From Paenibacillus thalictri (lineage in GTDB: Bacteria > Bacillota > Bacilli > Paenibacillales > NBRC-103111): a stretch of DNA of 64,000 bases. The stretch covers positions 339,309-403,308 of the forward strand of contig NZ_SIRE01000004.1 of the NCBI RefSeq assembly GCF_004307995.1, written 5' to 3'. The notes under the pieces are model-generated. The model saw only the letters and a list, made by a program, of their open reading frames with translations. It was not told where the DNA came from and ran no database searches. Position numbers and translations under genes: made by a program. Shown here in pieces: positions 6,862 through 14,664 of this stretch (positions are counted from its first letter, which is position 1; each line of letters starts with the position of its first letter).

Positions 6862-9369
6862 TTAGTTTAGTTTTTTGGCAATCATGGACGGGGTCGGCGA
6901 TTTGCCTTTCTCCCGTTTGAGACCGATATGTTGAATCAGATCCATGTAGTTTTCTTCATCTCCGACTACCCCTTTTTCGTAGATGATATTAGCAAGTTCC
7001 GTAATGATATGAACGTAGCATTGATCAACGGAGTTGAAACCGTTTTGCTGAAGTTTCCCATCCCGCTGTTTTTCCTTCTCTCCTTCAGGCACCTTGTCAA
7101 GTTTCAAATAACGGTCGACGACCTCGTGTTTGCGGGCCCGCTTCTTGTAAAACTTGTAGATCGCAACAGCTCCGGCAATCGCGCCGGCGGCGCCAAGCAG
7201 TATCCAGCCGATCGGACCTGAAGCGGTCAGCAGCAAGATGCCGCCGGTGAGCAAAGCCGCTCCCTTGACCGCAGTGCCGACGCCGACGTTACGGTTGATT
7301 TCCTGTGTGCGCACCCCAACGTCGGCAGCCCGCTCCAGAACGGCATCGCCTTGCGTATTCATGTTTTGCAGCGCATTTTTGCGCTGCTGGCTTTTGATCG
7401 CCGTGGCCGTGCCGCCGATCAAGTTGATCGCGCCGGTGGCGATAGCCGCCCCGCCTGCGGCCGCCGTCGCGGCCGAAGCCGCCGTATGGCCAAGTGCGGC
7501 ACGCGCCGTTTCCACCGTTTGCGAGGTCGATTGGGCAATATCCGCCAGCCCTGCGCCGACGCCAACGCCAACGGTATGTGCTTTATCAAAAGTCGACATG
7601 CTGCTGTCATAGTTGTTCACTGCGTTGCCCACGCTGACCGCCGCACCCAAGGCGCTTAGTCCCGACGAGAACGGAGCCAGCACCAGCGCAGAGGCAGCCC
7701 CGCCGGAGTCTCCGGCCAGTTTGGCCACAGTGCTGCCAGCCCCCGCGGCGCTGACGGTTGCTCCGGTGCCGGTAATGCCGTAACCGGTGTAATCAATGTT
7801 GGTATCCTTGTTGTAATTGTCCATCTTCATGCCTTTAGCTTCACGGGCGGCCGTTGAGAAAACATCCCAGTCCACCCGTTTTTTAAGCCGGCTGCGGGTT
7901 GATATTTTTTCCGTAAACGCTTTGAAATCCGGCTTATCGGTTCCGGCCATCTTCTGAATGGCGACCTGCTTTTGCGGAAGCGACAATGTCTCGAAAAATT
8001 GCATCAGCCCGGCTTTGCCTTGCTTATTCGCTTTATAATTAAGCCACAGCACAATATCTTTGTACGGCACAAGCAGGCCGGAGACGTCGATTGCCGCGGC
8101 GCTCTGCGGAGCTTCGTCTTTTTCCCCGCCTTCTTCGTTCTGCGATTCGGCGGGCCCCGCTGCTTCCTCCAGTTTCACGGGCTCCACGGATGCAACGGAA
8201 GCCGTAAATCGGGTCCAGTCCACTCGTTTTTTAAAACCAAGCGTGCTTGTCGTCATCTTGTCTTTGACAAGCTGCTCCGAGAACTGTCCGGCTCCGCCCA
8301 TCACCTGCAGCGCCGCTTTCTGCTGCTCGGTGGTCAAAGCGGCAAAGCGCTGATACAATGCGGTCTGTCCTTGATTTGCGGCCTGCGCCTCCAGCCAGCT
8401 TGCCGCCTGACCATACGCATCACCCAGCCCGGCCGAGGCGGGGCTTGCACTTTGTACCGGAGCAGCGGCGGCTCCTCCCGCTTCAGGCTCCGCTACGGCC
8501 GCTACCGACGCGTCCGCGCCTCCTCCTGCTTCCGGCTCCGCTGCAGACGTTACCGGCCCGGCGGCCCCTCCTGCTTCCGGCTCCGCTGCGACCGCTACTG
8601 GCGCGGCGGCTCCCCCTGCTTCAGGCTCCGCTGCGACCGCTACCGGCGCGGCGGCTCCCCCTGCTTCAGGCTCCGCTGCGACCGCTATCGGCGCGGCAGC
8701 AGCCCCTCCTGCTTCCGGCTCCGCTACGACCGCTATCGGCGCGGCGGCAGCTCCTCCTGCTCCTGGCCCTGCTGCGATCGCTACTGGCGCAGCAGCAGCT
8801 CCTCCTGCTTCCGGTCCCGCTGCGACCGCTACTGGCGCGGCGGCGGCTCCCCCTGCTTCCGGCCCTGCTGCGATCGCTACCGGCGCGGCAGCTCCTCCTG
8901 CTTCCGGTCCCGCTGCGACCGCTACTGGCGCGGCGGCTCCCCCTGCTTCCGGCCCCGAAACTGCCGCTACCGATGCGGCGACATCATCCGATGTCGGCTC
9001 CGCTACGGCCACGGCAGGAGCCGCAGCGCCTCCCTCTGCAACCGGCGCTGCGGCTCCTTCTGCCGCCAGCTCCGCTGCTACGGCAGCCGGAGCGGCCACG
9101 CCCTCTGCGCTTGGCTCCGCTACTGCGGCAAGCAGCGTAGAAGCAGCAGCGGCAGTATGCAATTGGTGCTGCTGTCGAATCGTTTCAACCAAATGCTGCA
9201 CAGCCTCATTGCCGTGCGTCCGCTGCATCATGGCAATAACAGCCGATGTTTGCGGCGCTGCAGGCGCATGCGAAGCAGGAGCTGCAGCCGCGCTAGCCGG
9301 GGCAGCCGCTTCGGATTGATGGGTATCAGTTGACTTGGCCGCCATGCTTGATTTCCTAACAGGTAGCAT
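6862..9369 (-). CDS. Ala-rich repeat protein with QRTxGNxAV motif; candidate eCIS cargo/effector
   Basis: 835 residues from ATG 9369 (GGAGG 8 bp upstream). Order of parts: an Ala/Pro-rich N-terminus containing MMQRTHGNEAVQHLVE (about 48-63), the motif typically found at the N-terminus of DUF4157-type and other eCIS-linked proteins; about 240 residues of 16-17-residue Ala/Gly/Pro/Glu repeats; two homologous modules of about 70 residues (each with a Gln-rich helix and ending KKRVDW); a Gly/Ala-rich region with amphipathic and hydrophobic helices (GPIGWILLGAAGAIAGAVAIYKF); and a charged C-terminal domain ending IGLKREKGKSPTPSMIAKKLN. No signal peptide is present, as expected for a protein loaded into a contractile particle. 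The enzymatic or toxic activity, if any, cannot be named. Confidence 0.6.
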   Translation of the reverse strand: MLPVRKSSMAAKSTDTHQSEAAAPASAAAAPASHAPAAPQTSAVIAMMQRTHGNEAVQHLVETIRQQHQLHTAAAASTLLAAVAEPSAEGVAAPAAVAAELAAEGAAAPVAEGGAAAPAVAVAEPTSDDVAASVAAVSGPEAGGAAAPVAVAAGPEAGGAAAPVAIAAGPEAGGAAAAPVAVAAGPEAGGAAAAPVAIAAGPGAGGAAAAPIAVVAEPEAGGAAAAPIAVAAEPEAGGAAAPVAVAAEPEAGGAAAPVAVAAEPEAGGAAGPVTSAAEPEAGGGADASVAAVAEPEAGGAAAAPVQSASPASAGLGDAYGQAASWLEAQAANQGQTALYQRFAALTTEQQKAALQVMGGAGQFSEQLVKDKMTTSTLGFKKRVDWTRFTASVASVEPVKLEEAAGPAESQNEEGGEKDEAPQSAAAIDVSGLLVPYKDIVLWLNYKANKQGKAGLMQFFETLSLPQKQVAIQKMAGTDKPDFKAFTEKISTRSRLKKRVDWDVFSTAAREAKGMKMDNYNKDTNIDYTGYGITGTGATVSAAGAGSTVAKLAGDSGGAASALVLAPFSSGLSALGAAVSVGNAVNNYDSSMSTFDKAHTVGVGVGAGLADIAQSTSQTVETARAALGHTAASAATAAAGGAAIATGAINLIGGTATAIKSQQRKNALQNMNTQGDAVLERAADVGVRTQEINRNVGVGTAVKGAALLTGGILLLTASGPIGWILLGAAGAIAGAVAIYKFYKKRARKHEVVDRYLKLDKVPEGEKEKQRDGKLQQNGFNSVDQCYVHIITELANIIYEKGVVGDEENYMDLIQHIGLKREKGKSPTPSMIAKKLN
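8455..8975 (-). repeat. 48/51-bp tandem coding repeats
   Basis: About ten consecutive units encode AVAAGPEAGGAAAP or near variants (GPEAGG / EPEAGG core). Units are 48 or 51 bp, the difference being one extra Ala codon. The DNA is GC-rich and nearly identical between units, so copy number probably varies by slippage between strains. It lies inside the cargo candidate gene and gives rise to long but meaningless open frames on the opposite strand. Confidence 0.9.
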
Positions 9370-9454
9370 CACGTACGCCTCCTTTGCTCATTTTCATGGT
9401 CTAAGCAATTGCGCATCCGAACGCTCGTAAACTTAAATCATGCTGACTGCAGCT

Positions 9455-9991
9455 TTATTCGGCGTCGCCATCGAGCTTTTTTAAATAAAGCAACTTGCCT
9501 TCTCCCGAATAATAATAATCCGGCAAGCGGCACATGAACACAAAACCGTTTCGTTCAAACAATGCCCGGGCGCTGGCATATTCCGGCAAATCGCAGGTGA
9601 AGGTCTCCACATAACGCCCTCCGTTGGTTAAACAGTGCTTGAACATTTCATCCAGCAGCCGCCAGCCCAGCTTGCGGTGCCGATAGTTGCGGTGCACGCC
9701 GAAATACTCCAGACGATATCCGCCGCTGCGGTGCTCGTTCTCAACGAAAATAATTGCCGAGATGACCTCACCTTGCTCTTCCGAATACCAGCAGCTGACA
9801 TGCCCTTCCTGCAAGCTGCGAATCGGCAGCCATTGCAGCTGCTCGGTTTCGCCCGGCGTAAACCGCTGGTCGTCGAAACAGTGCTCTCCGAGCAGAAAGT
9901 CGGATACCCTTCCCGCTTCCGTAGCGCTTTTAACCGGCTTGATAACTACCGGCAATTGACTTGGTACCTCTTGCTTTGCCTGCTCATTCAT
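9455..9991 (-). CDS. GNAT-family N-acetyltransferase
   Basis: 178 residues from ATG 9991 (GGAGG 8 bp upstream); the frame is open a few codons further. The acetyl-CoA binding signature of the GNAT fold is seen as HRNYRHRKLGWRLLDEMF (R/Q-x-x-G/A motif A), preceded by the beta strands EVISAIIFVEN and GYRLEYFGV, and followed by ARALFERNGFVFMCRLPDYY. It would transfer an acetyl group from acetyl-CoA to an amine; the acceptor is unknown. It lies between the cargo candidate and the degenerate cyclase sensor, all leftward, and could modify a component of the same system. Confidence 0.8.
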   Translation of the reverse strand: MNEQAKQEVPSQLPVVIKPVKSATEAGRVSDFLLGEHCFDDQRFTPGETEQLQWLPIRSLQEGHVSCWYSEEQGEVISAIIFVENEHRSGGYRLEYFGVHRNYRHRKLGWRLLDEMFKHCLTNGGRYVETFTCDLPEYASARALFERNGFVFMCRLPDYYYSGEGKLLYLKKLDGDAE

Positions 9992-10044
9992 AGCGGCCAA
10001 CCTCCGCATTCAAGTTCACTTAAAGTGCGAGTTCAAAAAGTTCT

Positions 10045-12801
10045 TTAAGAAATTTTAAGCGCACTGCTCCAGCCTGTTGTTACCCCTTGTTGAAAATATT
10101 CGTCACAAGCAAAGAAATATAACTTAGCGGTCAGGTCGTAACGATTTTTCTTCACTACCGCGACGAACTGTTCCCTTGCATCATAGAACCTTCCATTTCG
10201 GTACAGCTCAACGGCCGTCTCAAACTGCTGCTTGGTCTCATGCTTCAGCTTGCGTATGTGCTCCGGATCGGCCTCGTACAGATCGTACAACTCGATGGTC
10301 TTGTGCTCGTTGTCAATTTGCAAGCCTCCCAGCTTACGATAGTTTCCGGGCAGCCGTCCGCCGCATTCGCGCACCGTTTCCTCCGTTAGCAGCACGGTAA
10401 CGCCCAGCTTGGCGGATACTTTCTCCAAATCAAGAGCTATCTGCACTTCGCCCGATACGACACTGCCTTCCATCCGCTGCTCTTCCCCGATGATTCCAAT
10501 CATGACATCGCCGGAATGGATCGAGATGCCGATGTCGATGGGCTCATAACCTGCACGGCTGCGTTCATCGTTATAATCCTGCAGCGTCGCCCGCATTTTG
10601 ACAGCCGCTTTAATGGCGTAGTTCGATCCGTTTGGAAACATCGTCAGCATCCCCGGCCCGAGGTATCGGCTTGTAAAACCGTTGTACTCGCGAATGACCG
10701 GACCAAACTTTTTCAGAAAAGAATTAATAAACCGGAAGTTCTCCTCTGTCGTAAGCGTCCCGGAAAATTCCGGAAACTGCCGCATATTGCACACAAGAAT
10801 GGTCATTGTGCGGTTCTGGTATTCTCCGAGGTTCACCTGGGTCATGTTATTGCGCCCCAGCACCTTCAGAAATTGCTGCGGCACAAACCGAAAATACGAT
10901 TCGCTGAGCTTGGTCACTTCCTGTATATACCGGCGGATCGACTCCGCCATCATATTAAACCGGTCGCCAAGCTCGGCCACCTCATCCCGCGTGCGGATCT
11001 GCACCTTGACGTCCCATTCGCCGCTGGCGATCAAATTCACATTGCGGCGCAGCTTCTGTATCGAAGAAAGCAGATACACCGTCATCAGCGTAATGACGAC
11101 CAGCAGGATCAAACCGATCAGCGAAATGATTTTCAGGACATTGGTCATGATCTGCACGTTCATCTTGTTGATGCCGGCCATATCTTTACCGGTCTCATAA
11201 ATGCCGATGATCTCCCCTTTGCTGTTAAACAAAGGCCCCAGCGCAAACATCCATTGTCCGCTTGAATCCTCCCATTCGCCCGATACGACAGCTCCTTGTT
11301 CGAGAACGCGCCGGTTGTCGCTGCTCAAAGCGAAAGGCTGGAACATCGTGACGCTGTCGTCATCATCCATCACAATATATAAACTGCCGTTCATATAACG
11401 GTAAACAGTACTGTACAAACCGCTGCGATCGCTGCCGGCATGCGAGAACAACTCGTTAATGCGCTGTTTGATCGCCTGATAATCGCCGCTCATATAATCC
11501 CGCGGAGACATCAGCCGCTCCAGATTGTCGCCGTTCACCAAATATTTGCCGTTGCCTGCAAGCAGTTCCAACTGCCTTTGCGTATCGTTGCGCATCTCGC
11601 CTGCAAAAGAAGAATAGACGGAATACGATAAACCGATCATGGACATCAGCACCACCGGGATGATGACGGCCAATTGCTTCACAAGCAGCGAAACCTTCCG
11701 TTTCAGTAAGTGCACATAGACGAAACGGATATCGAGCAGCAAAAGCAGGAGCATCAAGGCCATTAAACCCCAGTAACCAACTTTAAATCCGAGCAATTTC
11801 CACGAATAATAAAAACTGCTATGGACCGTTGAGATGCTGCCGTCCGGCAGCAGTTGAACCAGATTGTCGGCGGTCGTAATTGTAATCAGACCGTTCGCCA
11901 CCGTCACATCGGTAAAATCTCCCCATTCCAAATCGGCATATTTGGAACGCAATGTCTGCAGCGTCAGCAGCGACTGCGGCGGCTCATCCGGCTGTTCGGC
12001 GTTCAGGCGCATGATCGCCCCGCTATGGTGATCGATATAATATACATTTGCATGGTCACGTGTGTAGATAGCTATAGGGAAATTAAGCGAATTTTGAGAA
12101 CCAAGCGGATAGATCTGCTTGGCTTGCCCGTTTGTAACGGAAAACAACGAGCCCTTCTTGGTGGTAAAAAAGAACCTCCCCTGCTCATTGCCCGTTAACT
12201 CGTTCAAATAACGATTCTCCGGCATGGAGATGGTTGTTACCGTCTGCGGTTCGGCTCCCGTTTCTGCTTCTGCAGCCGACGGCAAGCGCAGCAAAGAGGC
12301 CGAATTGTGATCTTTCAGGAAAAAGTACAAGCTGCCGTCCTTAATTGATAGAGACTGGATATTGCCTACGCGCAGCAGGCGATCCTTTTGCGCCGTGGCG
12401 GAAGTGTACAAAGTGCTGGTACTTGAACCGTCTGCGGAAATGCGCAGTATCCGCTCCCCTGCAACATTCAGACCAAACGAGTCCAAAGTGGTCACCAGCA
12501 CATAAGCGTTGCCCGCATCGTCGGCGGCGATGCTGTTGAACATCTGCACGGTGTTCGGGCCCGCATCGGTGTTGCTTGAGATCGAATACACGAGATCGCC
12601 GGATGACGTCATCTTCTGCAGCGTATTTTTGGACTTCGTCACCATATATACAGATCCCTGCGGATCCGTAATGGCTCTGGAAATATTCGTGTAGGCCGCT
12701 TCACGCTGCAGCGGATTTGCCGACCATGCGTCGCTGTAGACAAACAGGAGAACGCCAACGAGTATCGTGGCTGCGAGCAAAAAGGAAAATTTGGTTTTCA
12801 C
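10045..12801 (-). CDS. Membrane sensor with beta-propeller-like N-terminus, HAMP and degenerate class III cyclase domain
   Basis: 918 residues, GTG start with GGAGAG 7 bp upstream. Order: signal/anchor helix (about 5-27); a repetitive beta-rich domain (about 30-335) with NHL/propeller-like blades; two membrane helices (about 338-395); an extracytoplasmic sensor segment; a third helix (about 555-580); HAMP (RRNVNLIASGEWDVKVQIRT); and a class III adenylate/guanylate cyclase domain (about 660-830). The two metal-binding aspartates of active cyclases are replaced: the first site reads LVCNMRQF (Asn for Asp) and the second YLGPGMLTMF (Pro for Asp). The domain is therefore probably not catalytic and may bind nucleotide or signal by dimerisation. 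The ATG/GTG start is 13 bp after the stalk-domain gene, so the two are co-transcribed. Confidence 0.8.
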   Translation of the reverse strand: MKTKFSFLLAATILVGVLLFVYSDAWSANPLQREAAYTNISRAITDPQGSVYMVTKSKNTLQKMTSSGDLVYSISSNTDAGPNTVQMFNSIAADDAGNAYVLVTTLDSFGLNVAGERILRISADGSSTSTLYTSATAQKDRLLRVGNIQSLSIKDGSLYFFLKDHNSASLLRLPSAAEAETGAEPQTVTTISMPENRYLNELTGNEQGRFFFTTKKGSLFSVTNGQAKQIYPLGSQNSLNFPIAIYTRDHANVYYIDHHSGAIMRLNAEQPDEPPQSLLTLQTLRSKYADLEWGDFTDVTVANGLITITTADNLVQLLPDGSISTVHSSFYYSWKLLGFKVGYWGLMALMLLLLLLDIRFVYVHLLKRKVSLLVKQLAVIIPVVLMSMIGLSYSVYSSFAGEMRNDTQRQLELLAGNGKYLVNGDNLERLMSPRDYMSGDYQAIKQRINELFSHAGSDRSGLYSTVYRYMNGSLYIVMDDDDSVTMFQPFALSSDNRRVLEQGAVVSGEWEDSSGQWMFALGPLFNSKGEIIGIYETGKDMAGINKMNVQIMTNVLKIISLIGLILLVVITLMTVYLLSSIQKLRRNVNLIASGEWDVKVQIRTRDEVAELGDRFNMMAESIRRYIQEVTKLSESYFRFVPQQFLKVLGRNNMTQVNLGEYQNRTMTILVCNMRQFPEFSGTLTTEENFRFINSFLKKFGPVIREYNGFTSRYLGPGMLTMFPNGSNYAIKAAVKMRATLQDYNDERSRAGYEPIDIGISIHSGDVMIGIIGEEQRMEGSVVSGEVQIALDLEKVSAKLGVTVLLTEETVRECGGRLPGNYRKLGGLQIDNEHKTIELYDLYEADPEHIRKLKHETKQQFETAVELYRNGRFYDAREQFVAVVKKNRYDLTAKLYFFACDEYFQQGVTTGWSSALKIS

Positions 12802-12814
12802 GGATACTCTCTCC

Positions 12815-14065
12815 TTACTTCCAATAAGGCATCATGATTCCTTGCCGAAGTTCCTCGTTCCAATACGTCTCGACCCCCATAATTTGGCTGAAGAAGGATA
12901 ACGGTACATAGGTAACTTGCTGATAAGCAAAAGGAGCGGACGCCAGCTCCAAGGCTTGTCCGCCCATGACGAACTTGCCTCCGGGTTCCAGCCAGCCCGT
13001 TTCTCCATCGCCTTTTCTCAGCCCTGCCACAGAAGCGGCTGCGTCCCACTCCACCGTATAACCTAAGCTTTCGGCATACGGACGAAGCGGCAGGTATACT
13101 TCGCCGCCACCCGCCCAAACCGGCGGCTGCGGCAGCGAAATCGACGGTTGCGGCACATAGACCACCGCCGTCACGGACAGGCTTTCTATTTTGCGGCCAT
13201 CCGGAAGCGTATCGGACGGCAAAACCGCCGATGGAGCCGGCGTTCCAGCCCCTTGTTTGACGGCGTAATCCTGCCAGCCCGCAAGCCATTCCTGCAGCAG
13301 ACTCGCGCTTCCGGCGGATAAATGCTGTATTGCTTTGGTCATATGTATGATATCAATGGGTTTTCCATTGCCTTGTTGATATGTATCTATCAGAGAGCGG
13401 CAAAACGTTTCCTTCGCCTCTATTAAACGCAAGCCCGCCTCCAAATCAGTCGCCTGAGCCGCTGCGAGCCCATCTGCTCCCGCAAGACCGAACCGCTGCT
13501 GGAGTTTTGCGGATTGCACCGCTTGCTTCGTTAGGGCTTCGGCCTCGGCGGCCGGCTGCACCGTTTGAACCCATAAACGGCCAAGCTCATCCATCCACGC
13601 GGACTCATCCACAGCAGCTGCTGCCGGGTCCGACGCATGTTCCGGCCCTTCTCCGGGACCAGCCTTCATCATTGTCGAAAAATAACCGGACAACTGCGCA
13701 TATGACGCCTCTTTGCTTTCAACGGCCTGTTTCAAGCGTTCGGCCGATGTCCGCTGCCTTTCACTCATGCTTGCGGCTGCGTCGCTTGTCGCCAGTCCGA
13801 ATTGAGCCAACTGCCCGGCTTCCGTGGTGAGGCGCGTCATTTCCGCCACATAAGGCTTGATTCGTTCGACTCGTTGAGAAGCAAACATATAGGAGACAAA
13901 AAGCCCACTTCCGCTCTGCGCCGGCGCCGCCGCTTCGCTAGCCGCAATATCCTTCCCCGTATCGGCGGACTGCGCGGCAAAAGCAAACCGTTCTCCGCCG
14001 CCAAACAGGGCATACAGCACGATCACAAGCAAGAGCGGTCTAACAGCCAGCTTTCGACAACTCAT
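12815..14065 (-). CDS. Secreted protein with copper-amine-oxidase-like stalk domain
   Basis: 416 residues from ATG 14065 (GGGAG 10 bp upstream; the frame is open to 14098). It has a signal peptide (RPLLLVIVLYALFGGG, cleavage near AFAAQS), a helical Ala-rich central region (about 60-270), and a C-terminal domain of about 95 residues with the repeated pattern VYLPLRPYAESLGYTVEWDAA and VTYVPLSFFSQIMGVETYW. That pattern is typical of the 'copper amine oxidase N-terminal' stalk domain common in Paenibacillus surface proteins. It is not an amine oxidase. It is the first gene of the leftward block and probably acts on the cell surface together with the membrane sensor encoded downstream. Confidence 0.75.
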   Translation of the reverse strand: MSCRKLAVRPLLLVIVLYALFGGGERFAFAAQSADTGKDIAASEAAAPAQSGSGLFVSYMFASQRVERIKPYVAEMTRLTTEAGQLAQFGLATSDAAASMSERQRTSAERLKQAVESKEASYAQLSGYFSTMMKAGPGEGPEHASDPAAAAVDESAWMDELGRLWVQTVQPAAEAEALTKQAVQSAKLQQRFGLAGADGLAAAQATDLEAGLRLIEAKETFCRSLIDTYQQGNGKPIDIIHMTKAIQHLSAGSASLLQEWLAGWQDYAVKQGAGTPAPSAVLPSDTLPDGRKIESLSVTAVVYVPQPSISLPQPPVWAGGGEVYLPLRPYAESLGYTVEWDAAASVAGLRKGDGETGWLEPGGKFVMGGQALELASAPFAYQQVTYVPLSFFSQIMGVETYWNEELRQGIMMPYWK

Positions 14066-14152
14066 CGGCTCTTCACTCCCTTTAGGAAAAAAATCCAACT
14101 AAACCCTATAATACTATAAAACTAGCGATTTGTGTTTTTTCGCTGCAGTTTA

Positions 14153-14181
14153 TTGCCGGATGTTTGTCCAAATAGTAGAAT
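14153..14181 (+). promoter_or_regulatory. Sigma-A-type promoter for the DUF4280-MORN pair
   Basis: TTGCCG at 14153-14158 and TAGAAT at 14176-14181 with a 17-bp spacer, 38 bp upstream of the ATG at 14219. It lies in the 153-bp divergent region shared with the stalk-protein gene, where the opposite strand is also AT-rich (TATAGT/TATTAT near 14110-14122). Confidence 0.55.
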
Positions 14182-14218
14182 AAAGTAACAATAATTCGAC
14201 AATGTAAAGGAGTCGCTT

Positions 14219-14605
14219 ATGGGTCAGATGGTATGTATGGGGGCAACCCTTCAGTGCAGTTTTGGCGCAGCACCAAGCACTCTTGTGGTTTTGCCGGCGA
14301 ATCGGGTCACGACGGCAACGCCAATTGCCAATATTATGGATAACAAACCGCTAGTTAATATTTTGCCCTTCGGCATGTGTAGTTCAATGGCCAATCCGAC
14401 TGTCGCTTCCGCAACTGCGGCTGCGCTTGGCGTTCTTACACCTATGCCCTGCATTCCCGTCACTGCGGCGCCTTGGGTACCCGGAGCCCCCACCGTGCTT
14501 GTGGGTAATATGCCGGCACTGAACAACTCTTCCAAATGCTTATGCAATTGGGGAGGCACCATTCAAATCGTCAATCCCGGACAAATGACGATCCAGATTC
14601 CTTAA
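14219..14605 (+). CDS. DUF4280 PAAR-like protein (candidate spike tip)
   Basis: 128 residues, AAAGGAG 7 bp upstream of the ATG. The start MGQMVCMGATLQCSFG, the middle segment (SSMANPTVASATAAALGVLTP, then MPCIPVTAAPW) and the end (NNSSKCLCNWGGTIQIVNPGQ) match the DUF4280/PAAR-like family. The conserved cysteines at about 6, 13, 54, 78, 106 and 108 could bind metal or cross-link. PAAR-like proteins cap the spike of contractile injection machines and can carry effectors. It is divergent from the leftward eCIS-like block and is followed 59 bp later by a MORN-repeat protein, a common effector/adaptor arrangement. Confidence 0.8.
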   Translation: MGQMVCMGATLQCSFGAAPSTLVVLPANRVTTATPIANIMDNKPLVNILPFGMCSSMANPTVASATAAALGVLTPMPCIPVTAAPWVPGAPTVLVGNMPALNNSSKCLCNWGGTIQIVNPGQMTIQIP

Positions 14606-14664
14606 CTTCATGCGATATGTCCTGATATGCGATTGGTATCAATCACAATGAAGGAGCTGTGCCT

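Noticed and set aside
7972..9333. 453-codon open frame on the plus strand, Arg/Cys-rich
   Set aside because: It is the antisense of the GC-rich repeat region of the cargo candidate; its composition is a mirror of the Ala/Gly repeats and it has no ribosome site.
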